Positions 10,904 through 22,120 of a stretch of DNA of 64,000 nucleotides are shown piece after piece. The DNA comes from Hyparrhenia diplandra. Lineage: Eukaryota; Streptophyta; Magnoliopsida; Poales; Poaceae. The position numbers and the translations under genes were made by a program. The notes beneath the pieces are model-generated. The model did no database searches, was not told the DNA's origin, and saw only the letters and a list, made by a program, of their open reading frames with translations. Position 1 is the stretch's first letter; every line of letters starts with the position of its first letter. The stretch lies in the NCBI GenBank assembly GCA_015847255.1, contig JADLZK010012350.1, forward strand, positions 1 through 64,000. The letters run 5' to 3'.

Positions 10904-11880
10904 AGCGGCCACGCGGAGTACCTCAAGTGGTCGGGCTCGATCACCTTCGACAAGCGGACCACCCCGACACATCCGTACCCGCCAGGGAGGTATCCGCTTC
11001 GTCGTCGACCCCATCATCGGCACCATGCGCCTCGGGGAAGGTGATGGGCCGAAGCGGCCTCTCTTTGCTCTACATCCACAGCGCTCCAAGCCCTTGGCAT
11101 CCCAAGGCACGACTCCGTCCGTCGGCCCCGGAACCGATCGCGGCGTGGTACGGGAAGCGAGATGCTCCGCTTGGGACGGATCGACCTCCCGTCACCTTTG
11201 GCACCTCGGACAGCTTCCGCAAGGAGGTCCTCCACGTTCGAGTGCTCCCGTTCAGAAACGCCTACCACGCTGGCAGGCGACCATGCTACAGCGAAGTTCA
11301 TGGCCGTCCCCAACTACACCTACCTCCAAGCTCTCAAGATCGGGCCAAGGGGGGGTGATCACCGTCGACTCCACCTTCGAGCACGCCTTAGGTGCGAGGC
11401 CGCCCCGTCCGATGCGCCATCGCCGCCGTCGGGATCGGCCGGTGCTGCCCAAGATGGCGGCTGGACCACGCCCGAGGACTCCTCGAGCTCAAGGGATGGC
11501 GACTTCGACCTCCATCGTCGAGCTCCCAAAGCCCAAGCACGAGCTCGGACGTCGAGCTCCCGAGAAGGCGACAGGCACGAGCTCCTCCCGCCAAGAGAAG
11601 ATCACGGGCACCTTCGGAGGCGAGGAAGGACGCGCCAAGGAGATCGCCGGTCGACAAGGATGGCGCACCCCTCGCGTGGGGTCGAGCTGACCCCAAATAG
11701 GAAAGCGAGCTCGTCGACTTCCGCCGTGCAAATCTCGATGTATTCGCATGGAGGGGCCTCGGATATGCGGGCATACCGAGAGAGTCGTCGCGAGCACTCC
11801 TTGAGGCTATCAAACCGGGCTCGGCCGGTGAAGCAAAAACTCGGCGTTTCGGCGGCGACCCGGCGTAAGCAATCGCCGAG
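10904..11880 (+). pseudogene. pol: Tat aspartic protease region, frameshifted
   Basis: Fragments in changing frames match the retropepsin-like domain of Tat elements: RFVVDPIIGTMRL (about 11001-11035), a decayed ILYI/alpha segment near 11070, GRIDLPVTFGT-like (11167-11205), VLPFRNAYHA (11242-11272) and FMAVPNYTYLQ (11298-11330). The protease cleaves the Gag-Pol polyprotein. The catalytic Asp motif is not clearly visible. The linker to RT (11340-11880) is GC-rich with no intact frame. Confidence 0.7.
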
Positions 11881-12540
11881 GAGATAGACAAGCTCTTAGC
11901 CACTAGGTTTATCAAGGAGGTGTATCATCACGAGTGGATAGCCAACCCTGTACTAGTTAAGAAGAAGAATGGAAAATGGAGAATGTGTGTTGATTATTGC
12001 GGGTCTCAACAAGGCATGCCCAAAAGGATCCGTTTCCTTTGCGGCGCGCTCGACCGTCGTTGACTCCACCTCGGGTGCGAGGCGCTGTTTCCTAGATGCA
12101 TACTCCGGCTATAACCAGATCGCGATGAATGAGGCTCGATCAATCGCCACCTCCTTCATCACTCCATTTGGCGTGTTTTGCTACGTAACGATGCCCTTTG
12201 GTTTGAAAAAGCTTGGGGCGCCACGTTCCAAAGGTGTGCGCTTAAAAGTCTTCAAAAGAGCTCCTCGGAGCTTGTGAGTGTACGTTGGCGACATTGTTGT
12301 CAAGGCGAAAGCGCTTGAAAGAGCTCGTCCCCAACCTCGAGAAAGTCTTAGCCAAGCGGCGGTATGGCAGTCAAGCTCAACCCGAGAAGTGCGTCTTAGG
12401 TCCCCACGAGAGATTGCTTGGCTTCATTGTCTCTGAACCACGACATCGAGGCCAACCGGAGAAAATCGTCGCCATCACCGAGATGGGGCCGATCAAGAAT
12501 GTCAAGTCCATGCAGCGACTTACGGGGTGCTGGCAGCCTT
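11881..12540 (+). pseudogene. pol: Tat reverse transcriptase, catalytic box altered
   Basis: The most readable pol part. FIKEVYHHEWIANPVLVKKK, GKWRMCVDY and LNKACPK lie at about 11910-12025. DAYSGYNQIAMNE is at 12095-12133, FITPFGVFCYVTMPFGLKK at 12155-12210, and FQRCALKVF near 12228-12255. The catalytic position, expected as YVDD, reads Y-V-G-D at 12281-12292: the third residue codon is GGC instead of an Asp codon. With several frameshifts this means no active enzyme. Downstream, LGFIVSE-like and KNVKSMQRLTG (about 12416-12525) mark the thumb/connection. Confidence 0.85.
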
Positions 12541-13340
12541 GAGCAGCTTCATAGCTCGACTGAGAGCGAAGCCTCCCGCTATATAAGTTGCTAAAGAGTC
12601 GAGGCGCCGCTTTGGACGATGAGGCCCGGCAAGCTCTCGACTCGGCGAAGCAGCTCCTAGACAATCCCACCCGTGCTTTCGTGGCGCTGGGCCCGGCGAG
12701 CCCATCCTCCTTTACATCTCCGCCACATCAAAGTGGTGAGCTGCGCTCATCGTTGAGAGTGGTGGAGGGTCACACTCAGGTCGGGTCCGGTATACTTCAT
12801 CGTGAAGTCCCTGACAGGCACAAAAGACCGCCTATCGCAGCGGCTCGAAGCTCGTATCACGCCTTGCTTGATCACCGGCAAGCTCGGGGCACTACTTCCG
12901 GCTGCGCTCCGGTCGGGGTTGTCTCCAAGTACCCCTTGGAGAGATCATTCGTGGCCAGGGTTACGGGCGCATGGCCAAATGGGCGTCGAGCTCATGGGAC
13001 TGACATCTCCCCTCGTCCCCGGGGGACGCCATCAAGTCGCAAACCCTAGCTGACTTCATCGCCGAGTGGACCGGGGTGGAGCAGTCGCCAGGCCCGGCGA
13101 CATATGTCAGTACTAAACGCTGTACTTCGACGGATCTGTGAAGTATCGCGCGGCGGTGTAAGGCCTAGTCTTCATCTCCCCAAGCAAGGTGCGCATGAAG
13201 TACTCCATCGCCTACACTTTCAGGCATCCAACAGCGCGTGGCGAGTCTGGCTCACGGTCAGCGGCTGGCATCACGCGCGAGCTGATCGGCACCTCGGTCG
13301 TGCGACTCCGGTCGTCAGAATCAGGTCATGAAGGAATTTG
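12541..13340 (+). pseudogene. pol: Tat connection and RNase H region, frameshifted
   Basis: After the RT, ALDDEARQALDSAKQLL (12607-12660) matches the segment leading into RNase H. The RNase H core is at about 13110-13330: LYFDGSVKY, then LVFISPSKVRMKYSIAYTF, in changing frames. The DG after YF is the expected first metal-binding Asp. RNase H removes the RNA strand during reverse transcription. Broken by frameshifts and stops. Confidence 0.72.
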
Positions 13341-14924
13341 CGTCAACCGAAGATGATGGCGTATCATCAGAGAAGACCGCGAGCTCGGCGCGCTTCCGCG
13401 GGCTTGGTCAACCATCCACCGCCACCTCCAACAACGGCGCCGACACACCTCGCCAAGCTCGCCTCGGACCGATCGCGGTCCCGGCGTCTTCATGCACGAG
13501 CAATGCAAGCCGTCAATACGACTCAAGAAGAGCCCTGGCCCGGCGGGCCAGCGACCTCGAATGCCGGCGCTCGAAGCTCGGACCCTATGGAGGTAGAGGC
13601 CCCACGAGCTCGACTTCGTCCGGCGCGACGGGCTCGCCTGAGTCACGTGCTCAAGCCCAGGCGGCTCGGGGCTGGGTCGACCACAACCACCCCCAAACCC
13701 GGATGGCGGATCCCACTACTCCTGCGCCTCGAGGAAGGCAAACTCCCCGGGGACCGGGAGGAATCGAGGCGCTGGCGCGAAGAGCCAAGTCGCCCATCGC
13801 CATCATCGGGGAGAGCTCTGAGGCACGCGGAGCTTCCGGCGTCCTCCAACGCCTGCGTCACCTTCGACGGGGGAAGAGCTCGTCGAGGAGATCCCACTCG
13901 GTGAATGCGGCCATCATGCAGCCCCCGATGAGCTCTTGTCGGAAAAGCTTTTCCGTCGGGGCTTCTGCGGCCAACCCACCGTCGCGAGCGCCATCGGGAG
14001 TTGTTCGACTTTGCAAAGGCGCGGTTCTTCGTAAGCAGGACACACCTTCGGGCAGTCCCTCAAAGCGATCCCCCTCACTTGGCGTTCGCGGTCTGGGGGC
14101 TCGACATGGTTGGACCTTTCAAAAAACCACCGGGGGGGTACCACGAACCTCCTCGTCGCCATCGACAAGTTCTCCAAAGTGGATCGAGGTCATGCCCATC
14201 GCGCGGTGTCGAGCTGAAAGAGACCGTCAAGTTCTTCGGCATCATCCACTTTTGGGGTCCCGAACTCTATCATCACCGACAATGGCACGAACCGTGGGAG
14301 AGCTCTTCATCGGTGTTAGCGACCACGGCATCGCGTCGACACGTCGCCGTCGACCACCCGGGGACCAGCGGACGGGTAGAAAGAGCTAATGGCATGATCT
14401 GCGAGGGAGTAAAGTCGGCATCTTCAAAGAGGCTTGAAGGAAATACGCTCGGGGTGGCTTGCGAGCTCCCATGTCGTATGGAGCCTGCGCACAAATGCCA
14501 GGGGCAGGGAGGGGCGGACGCCATTCTTCCTCGTCTTGGATCCAAAGCCCGTCTCCCCCCCGACCTCAAATGCGGCTCGCCCGTGTCGGGCCTTAAAACT
14601 GAGCTCGAGAATCAAGCACGGCTTCGAGGGGCCGCGAGCCCGATCCACTCAGCGAAGCTCGTGACATCGCCCTCATCTACTCCGCCAAGTACACCCAGTC
14701 CATGAGGCAGCTACCACGATTGCCACATCAAGGGACGAGCCCCGGCGTCGGCGACTACGTCTGCGTCAGTCGAGCTCGAAGGACAAGCACAGCTCGGCAC
14801 CATGGGAAGGGCCCTTCACCGCCGACCAAGTCTTTGAGGCGAACTTTGCTCTAAGCTCAAAGACCACCAATTTGAGTCGCGTAGCGCATGGAACATCGAA
14901 CAGCTACATCGCTTCTATCCTTGA
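13341..14924 (+). pseudogene. pol: Tat integrase, frameshifted; end of pol
   Basis: Zinc-binding region: EEIPLGECGHHA (about 13880-13920) gives the His pair, with Cys residues near 14011-14040. Catalytic core: GLDMVGPFKK puts the first Asp at 14103-14105, ITDNGT the second at 14278-14280, and GRVERANGMI the Glu at 14379-14381, so the DDE triad is still encoded, though in different frames. The C-terminal part has TPFFLV (about 14519-14540). The polyprotein ends WNIEQLHRFYP then TGA at 14922-14924, the usual end of Tat pol. Long overlapping frames here (353 codons at 13328-14389) are not the native frame throughout. Confidence 0.82.
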
Positions 14925-15439
14925 GTGTATTTCGAAAGTCTTGTAGCCGAGAGCTCAATAAAGCACAAGTTCAATGCAAAAATGTGTGCAAGCATTTGAA
15001 TCCTTTCCCTCCACGGCGTCGAGCAGCGGCGGGCCTTCGTCCGGCGAAGCCCCGCCCCTTGCTCGGGGCTGAGGGAGCGAAGTGCACACCTCACGTTTTA
15101 CGAACCAATTTTTCGCAAAACTCACGAGCTTAGAGCTCGGCGACGAGCTGGAGACCCTTGAATCGCACTTCTTTCCTAGTCAGAACGAGCATCTGAAGCA
15201 GCTAACCTACGAGCTCGCCATTAGAGAACATGACGCGGCGCCTAAAGCGACCTCCAGCGCCCCGCGGTGTGGAACGGCCCGTCATCCAACTCGAAACAAG
15301 AGCTCGTACGAAAAGTCGAAAGTAAGGGGGGCTCGACAAAGGGAAAGCGCGGCAAACACAAGTTTCGATAAAACATAACCACTTAAGTTTTTTTACAAGA
15401 CACCTCAACCACGAGGACTTAAGCTGATTCATCAAGGAG
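14925..15439. other. Spacer between Tat pol and the antisense ORF
   Basis: No gene on either strand. It carries short AT-rich islands (AATAAAGC near 14953, ACATAACCACTTAAG near 15373) that could hold 3' processing signals for either transcript, which is not proven. Confidence 0.4.
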
Positions 15440-18400
15440 GCCGGGCCTCGAGTTCCTACTCTTGTGCGAGGGGATCTGGTCCATTGGCATGGGGGCGGGG
15501 GCGTCGTGGGATGCGGCTTACCCTCAGCGGAGGTTCCTCAGCGGCCGGGGGGCTCGAAGACCTCGAGCTCCTCGGCGGCAAGCGAAGAGCTCGGCGGAGA
15601 GTTCGGTTGTGTGGCAGCCTCGGTAGCGCGGACTTGATCGATATCGTCGTCGTCGGCGCCGGGGCCACGGTCTTCGCGCGGTTAACGCAGACCCGAGGAG
15701 TAGTGGGGAGAAGGCGCGGCTGACGACCGCCTTGCTGCACCCCGCGCGCCGCGCCTCCGTCACCTTGCTGCGGAACGCCCGAGCCTCCGCTCGATCGGGT
15801 CCGCCGTCCCCACCCGAGGGCATCGTGAAGCGTCCCGGCGGCGGTATAAGAGCCCTCGCGAGCATGCTGTGAGCTCGGCGCGTCCTCCTTGGACGTGGCG
15901 GCGGCTCGAAGATCCTCCGAAGCTCCTTCGCGGCGTCCAACAGGCTGGATGGTGCGGCTTCCTCAGGTCCTCCCTCCTTGCCCCTTGCAATGCGGTGTGT
16001 ATCTTTGGAGGAAGCCTCGGAGCCCGAACTCCCGCCTCTTGTCCTCGGCCTCCGCTCCACCTTCAAGGTCCTCTCCTTCTCGACTACAAACAACGTACGA
16101 CAAATCAGATACGGGTTATAGGACTCGAACACCGAAGGGGACGCCACCCAGCTTACTCCATAGCTCGTCGTAGAGCTCACATTCGTGTACGAGCTTCGTC
16201 ATTCTCGGCTTCCAGCGAGACCCTCTCCGCCTCGAGCGCGGAGATCGCGCAAAGTTCGGAAGCTTGCCGGTCTTGGTGAGGTCGACAATCGGCCCCGAGC
16301 GACCCGACAAAGCAACAAAAAGGGAAAAGAGCAAGAGCGCTCACCCTTGAGCTCAGGTCACGATGATCGAGTTGCCTTGAGCTCATCCTTATCCTTCCGC
16401 GGGGGCCTCCTTGTGAGCTCGAGCTGGCGCTCAAGCTCCTTCTCGAGCATCCAGCGGAGGAATCAGCTCCTCTTTGCATCTTCTCACGCTGCAGCTTGTG
16501 GGCGAGCTCGCGCTCCTCCTCAGGCCGCCTCGCGTAGCGCCGCCTCCCGCCCTCTCTCGGGCCTCACGGGAGGCCGATCCTCCGCCCCGGCGGCATACTC
16601 CACGACCTCCTCCACCCGGCGGCTCGAGGAACCGGTCTTTGGGCGTATTGGCGTCGATCTCCTCGCGTATATATCCGCGCATGCGCCCGTCGGCTTACCG
16701 ATGAGGCTGCGGCCCTCAGCCGAAAGCCGCGTCAAATGGTTGTACCCTAGAGGGAATCTTGCACGCCACGAAGAATGAAACGCGTAAGTACCTCGAATCG
16801 CAAAGGGAGGCGTCTAGTATCCTTGAGCGGTTCGAACCTGGGCAAGGCGAGACACGCCCGGCGGCCCTTCGGATGCGGCGGCTGGCGGCGTCGTCGAGGG
16901 CGGTCGCGGGGAGGAACAGCGTCCGCTTTGGAGGAACGCTCGCCATAGCGACGACTGCCATCATCATCCTCGCCCCATCGATTTCCATCATTGTCGTAGC
17001 GAGGAATGGCACCTGCGGCGTCGGTGATGACATCCTGCACGATGTCATCGTGGGACCTCCTCCTCCCGGGCGCGTGGCCATCGTGGCTGCGCCTTCGCCC
17101 TCGTCGACGGCGTCGCCAACGGGGGGTGCCCGGCGACGATGTCTCGCCCAGGGGGCCCGCCTCGACCTCTCGCCAGGTCCTCCTCTGGCGCTCCGTGGCG
17201 GCCTCTGTCGCCCGACGAGCTGCTTGGCCGGCCCCTGAATACTACGGCCCGTGATGGTGATCGGCGCCAAGAGAGCCCAGCGGCGCAGAGGTCCCCGGGC
17301 GTTGACGGGGGCACTGGTCGACAAGTTCCCCTTAAAGGGAACAGCACCATCATCACGGGACCCCGTCATCGCGGCCCGCAGTCGTCGCCCGTCGGCGTCG
17401 AGCTCAACCCCAGCGAGCTCGCCCCGTAGCTCTCATCATCGGTGGTGCCATCATGCTTGTTGTCTCCGGGTATGACGGCAGCGAGCTTGAGGTCGCCGGC
17501 GCCCAGGCTCGGCGACGGCGGCGGGGGCCTCGCCACCTCCGAGCCCGAGCGCCGCACCGGTCGAGCCGGGCGCCTCCGTCTTCGGCCGCTTCTCGGGATA
17601 GTCCGACGCCGCCCTAGGCACAACCAAGCATCCGTCAACTACAACGGACCACGGCCGGCGGCGACAACATGCGGAACAAAGGACTCACCTAGCAGCCACC
17701 CTCTTCGTCCTCTTCCTCTTCGGGCCTCCGCACAGGCGGTGCTCTTAGCCCTGAGCGTAGTACTCGGCCCTCAACCGGGGCTTGGGCTGGGGCCCGAGGC
17801 TTCGAGGGGACGCCGTCGCACTGAGGGGCCACGACCAGCGTCGAGAGCTTGTGGGGCTGACGAGCCCCCGCCTCTCCGGCCGGGTGAGTGTGGATGGACG
17901 CTCGGGCCTCCCAGACGGTTCAACGGCGGACTCCTCGACCGGTGCTCGTCGCCCCGCCGGATGGTCGGCCTCCTCACTCTGCGCACGGGGATGCTGCACA
18001 ACGATGGGCGCCGGTCCGGCCCGAGGCGGGGTGGGGGGTTGAGACCCAAAGGGTGTACCGCGCCTACCTGCGAGAACTCAAGCTCGTTACGAGGCTCGAA
18101 AGCGACCACGAACAGGGCGGGGAAAAAGTCAGGCGTGACGGCGGGGCACTCACCAATGCGGGCGTCTCAGCGTTCGGAAGGATCGAGGAGCTCCCGGCTT
18201 CCTCCCCCCCGTCTTCATCACCAGGATCAAGTAAAACTCGACCTGATCGTCGTCAAGCCCGCGCCCGTTTGCCGTCCTTGAACGGTGACTTCTCCTCCAC
18301 CATCTCCCACATCACGGGACCGTGCGCTGGAGGGGAATCACCGACCGACGGAGCCAGGCCTCGATAATGTGGTTCACCGTCGGCCCCGCGCGTTCGGGCG

Positions 18401-19020
18401 CCTTGATCTTCTCCCGGCCACCATCACGTCCCCCATCGTCTTTGGCGGTCGCGGGCCCTCATGCCACAACTTGCTCCCCGGTCGGAGTACGCCCGGTGTA
18501 CCACGGCAACGGGAAGGAGTCGTCGTTCTTCGTGATAGAACCACTCCTCCCGCCACCGGGGCATTCCGCGACGGGAAGTCATCGATCGGGAACGTTTCGG
18601 GGACCTTCCACCCGCCGCTGGCGGTAGCGACGTCCAGGGATCGGGCTGGCCCGCTTCCCTTCTCGTGAGCGGGCGGGACCTGGCGAGATGTAGTGCTTGA
18701 AGAGCTCCCGGTTGGGGGAATCCCCAACCACCCCCAGAGCATCGTGAAGGCGAGAACAGCAAAGACTCCATTGGGCGTCAAGTGCCGGAGCTCGATGCCC
18801 TGAAGACGGAGACGATCCGGCCGGAAGAAATCGTCGTCGGGCGTCCGAGCCCGCGTTCATGGAACGCGATGAAGCGAGATAATGTAGCCCTCTGGCGGAT
18901 TCGCCCACGTGCGTCTTCGGTGGGAGGATCCCCTCGCCTCCGTCCGGGGAACGGCAGCCCGCCGATGAGGGCACCGCCGATCAGCCCCACCGACACCAGC
19001 GAGGGCTTCCACGAGCCCAT
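15440..19020 (-). pseudogene. Antisense ORF region of Tat element (gypsy-type 'transposase_28'-like protein), frameshifted
   Basis: Read on the minus strand, the first good ATG is at 19020-19018 (MGSWKPSLVSV). The protein then continues in shifting frames: PPEGYIISLH (about 18900), FHERGLGRP (18865), FFRP and GIELRHLTPNGVFAVLAFT (about 18810-18745), LGIPPNRELFKHYISPGP (about 18720-18665), and GGWKVPETFPIDDFPSR (about 18612-18565). This resembles the plant 'putative gypsy type transposon' family (Pfam Transposase_28), which annotates antisense ORFs of Tat elements. Later parts are rich in Pro, Ser and Arg, with a coiled-coil-like EAERVSLEAENDE near 16240-16195. The function of the family is unknown. 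A TATA box lies 156 bp upstream. Confidence 0.7.
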
Positions 19021-19175
19021 CCTCTCGCGCGTCGGTCGCCGAAGCGTGGAGCGCGAGATCGGAGCGGCGGCCCGGCGGCGGCGATCGAGTTCCTCTCCTT
19101 CTTTTCTTTCTCTCAAGTTGTGCGGACGCAGGAAGGCAAGAAGCGGAAAGGTAAATCTGTTCCTGGATCACCCTC

Positions 19176-19183
19176 TATTTATA
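19176..19183 (-). promoter_or_regulatory. TATA box for the antisense ORF
   Basis: On the minus strand the sequence reads TCTATAAATAGAGG, a strong plant-type TATA box, 156 bp upstream of the ATG at 19020 and followed by a leader with purine-rich AGAGAAAGAAAAGAAGGAGA. It is located inside the element and faces away from the 3' LTR. Confidence 0.65.
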
Positions 19184-20032
19184 GAACTCCCCCACGACGG
19201 AGGCGACGAGGGTGAAACCACGGGAGGGCCCGCCCACGCACCACGATCATCGAGAACCAACCCGCGAAATCGCACATACGACGACACGGCGGAAGCAGAC
19301 AGGCGCAACATTAATGGATAGCCCGGGCCAGCGGTAAGAATCCCAACGGTAAGATCTCAACGGCTATTTTTTATCCAACGGGTAAAAATCCGAACTCAGC
19401 GCAACGGACGAATCGTCGAGCTCCCGCTGAATTCAGCGCTCGCAACGCGAGCTCACCGTCTCGAGGGTTCGAGGCCGGCACACCTCGTGAGCCCGAAGAG
19501 CCGCCCGAGACACCACGGCGGAGCGCCCGGTAATAGCGACACCGACGGCCCTCGCCACGAGGCTCGAAAGGGCTCTGGGGCTTATGCTTACGCACGCCCG
19601 GGTCGCCGAGGCTACGGCCCGACTCGGGCAACCTCCCCGACGAGGGAAACGCTACACCCCCAAGTCGATACGGGGCTCGAGAACAACAGAGTCGAGGCTC
19701 CGAGGACCTGAGGTTGATCCACCCCGACCAATCGGCGAACGGCTGACGAGCTCGAACCTCACCCGGACCATCCGCTGCAGCTCCCGGGCACTCGATTCCC
19801 AGCCGCCGAGGCAAAAATCGGGCGAGCTCACCACCTCGGTGGAATACCACGTGAGGAACGGGGTCGATTTAAGAGCCCACGAGAAACTCTAAAAGCCTCC
19901 GCAAGAATCAGCCATTCCCACGGAGCCTCGGGGCTACACCCGGGTGCGCTCGCGCACCCATGAGCGATATACTTAAACCTCCGACAAACAACACGAGAAC
20001 AGCGCCTAGGGAGAGATCCCATCTCACCCCGG
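19184..20032. other. Upstream region of the antisense ORF / 3' untranslated region of the Tat element
   Basis: No gene. GC-rich DNA that would hold any upstream control sequence for the antisense promoter and, on the + strand, leads to the PPT. Confidence 0.4.
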
Positions 20033-20046
20033 GCGCTCGGGGCTAC
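20033..20046 (+). promoter_or_regulatory. Polypurine-tract-like segment of Tat element
   Basis: GCGCTCGGGGCTACC immediately precedes the 3' LTR. Grass Tat/RIRE2 elements carry the same kind of phrase, CTCGGGGGCTACTG, at this place. It is not purely purine, so the exact primer is unclear. Confidence 0.5.
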
Positions 20047-21135
20047 CGTGGGGGATCGATATTTGGGACGTCATTACTCGAACTCTCAGGGCCGTCAATG
20101 GGCGGAGCACTCCGGGATCCAAGGCACGACTGTCGACTCCGAGCACAAAGGTCTCATTGTGGGACGAGCTCCCTTGCATATAGAAGGGGCACCATGGGCT
20201 CCCCCCACGCGAGCTCCGCCCAGCGAGAGGTTCCCGGACCGTTCAAACGATGAGCTCTCATCGAGAGGTTTCCTCCCACCTACGGAGAGCTCTCTCCTCG
20301 AGACCTCTCCCCCAAACGTCCAAGCTCCCCGCACGGCGAGCCCAACGTGGGCAACCCGGAGAGCTCGACCTACCGAGGCTGCGGGTACGGAGTTGGCCAA
20401 CAACTCTCGACAGGTCCAACCACTCTCTGACGGACACTGTAGCCATACGGGGTCACAGTGACCGGGAGAGGTCTCTTGGCCATCTCGTCGTACCCCGTCA
20501 ACTCCGACAGCTCCGCTACAGTGCCCGGTAGGTACATACGGGGTACAATGCCCATACACGGCATGGGTGCATCCCATACGAGAAGGCGGCTTCCAACTAC
20601 GATTAGGGACAAGCGCGGCGACCACCCGACCAAACCGCGATTCCCGTGCGGCGACAACCAATTTCGGCATCCAAAGCATCCAGGAGCTCGACGACAGCTC
20701 TCGTCCCACGCCGCGAGCTCGATCGAGAGCTCTCACCTCGCTCCATACTCTGAACACATGCTCTCTACCTCCTCCGAAGCCCTCGGTCCGGATGAAGGCG
20801 TGTTCCCGCCCCTTGCGACGCTATAAAGGGGAGCGCGGGGCCTGCGGGTTAGGGCAAGAAGGCAGATTTCCCAAGTTCACACTCTCCACATCCCGCCTTC
20901 TCTTTCGATATTGACACTTGCCTCAATCACGGGAGACACAGGAGCTCCCCTCCCCTCTCGCCTTGCTTGTACTAGCCCTGTATGAACATTTGAGCTCGGA
21001 TAGTGATCACACTTTGGACTAGGGTGCCCGATTTGCCCCGAACCAGTATAAACCTTGTGTCATTGTCTCTAGAGCTAGGCCATCGGAGCATGCATTAGCC
21101 GGACATTCTTGTGACGGTGGTATTAGACCACGACA
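20047..21135 (+). repeat. 3' LTR of Tat element
   Basis: From CGTGGGGGATCGATATTTGG to ATTAGACCACGACA. It pairs with 7523-8615. TATAAA at 20822-20827. It contains ten GAGCTC words in 1,089 bp. The terminal dinucleotide TG is shifted by two bases or mutated to CG. Confidence 0.9.
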
Positions 21136-22120
21136 AATACAAAATATAGATCTTGAGGAACTCTACAAAACTCGTATTCATAATTTTTCGATTTGAAACA
21201 GCTAGGGTCTCGAAAACTGGCCCGAACGTGCCATTTTTTAAAAAAAATAATCAAGGTTTGCCTTGGTCAAACGGGGACTAAATGACCTCGGCTGAAAAAA
21301 ATTTGGCGACAAGGCTGTTAGAACTCATCATGTGGGACACAGATGTTCCGGACGAGATCAACCGCGTCAAACCTGTTTCCTAACGACATGCTGAGAGGAG
21401 ACCATGTTCGATTAGGAGCACGGGACCCCTTGCGATGAAGGGTCTAGCTCGACGGGAATACCTTCGCCTCAAACGAGTTCCTGTGGATCGTAAAGACCGG
21501 GGACGAGCTGGAGCTCGTCCCAGGGAGGAGACTTCTGCCTCGAACGAGCTCCCGGATGAGGCGATGGTATGGCGAGCTCGGCCTCGGCGGCGAGCTCTTT
21601 TTCCATCTCGAAGCGAGCTCCCGGCACATGAACAAGAACGTCGGGAAGATCGGAACCACGATGATTGGGGCCTTGAGAACCTTGGCTGGGCCTCCCGCAC
21701 CGCAACCTACGATCAAATCTCGCCTGCGAGGGCGAGATCGTCGACGGAACGCCCCGGCATGGGATTGTCGGACCCACGCCAAGTGATGCCAAACACAAAG
21801 GACAAGCACTACCCGACAAAGACGACCTCGGCGGATGAGGTCAAGCTCTCCGTCGAGCTCTCGGGCCACACGTTTTCTGTGACACCCAGTACAAGCATTT
21901 AAGGCGTGGCGGTGCCTCCACAACCCCGACCGCGGACATCGGCGCGTGCCTGACGGACAGCGTGGCGCGGAGAGTACATCGACGGCGATGCGAGCTCATT
22001 GCCTCCCTCTACACCGACCAACGAGCTCCGAGCTCGTCGCCCGTACGTAATGCGTATTGGAAGACGGAGCCGCCCCTATTCTACTCTACGGGCGACCGGC
22101 CGGCGTGCAGCGGGATAGGG
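21136..22120. other. Flank of Tat element; GC-rich remnant, possibly an older Tat LTR piece
   Basis: 21136-21330 is AT-rich and resembles the DNA left of the Tat element in style. From about 21400 to 22100 it is GC-rich with many GAGCTC words. Phrases such as GTGCCTGACGGACAGCGTGG resemble the U3 of other grass Tat LTRs. The open frame at 21435-21902 has no recognisable domain and is treated as a shadow. Confidence 0.35.

Larger units (their letters stand above)
7523..21135 (+). mobile_element. Full-length Tat-type (RIRE2/Grande-like) Ty3/gypsy retrotransposon
   Basis: A 13.6 kb element with two similar LTRs (7523-8615 and 20047-21135). Behind the 5' LTR is a GGTGCGCGCGGGTAGGGG-like PBS region. 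gag, protease, RT, RNase H and integrase are in order on the + strand, followed by a 3.6 kb antisense coding region and a purine-rich stretch before the 3' LTR. This layout, with an additional antisense ORF between pol and the 3' LTR, is known for the Tat lineage of plant Ty3/gypsy elements. All frames are broken, so the copy is inactive. GAGCTC words are strikingly frequent throughout. Confidence 0.9.

Noticed and set aside
13328..14389. 353-codon open frame as a new gene
   Set aside because: Lies over the Tat integrase; only short parts are in the native frame, the rest is a shadow.
17442..18281. 279-codon plus-strand frame in the Tat 3' region
   Set aside because: Antisense to the minus-strand ORF region; Pro/Arg/Ser-rich composition typical of a shadow.
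20095..20757. 220-codon minus-strand frame
   Set aside because: Lies wholly inside the Tat 3' LTR and is only partly matched in the 5' LTR.
7523..21135. TSD for the Tat element
   Set aside because: Neighbouring 5-mers do not match; borders are uncertain by about two bases and the flanks may have decayed.
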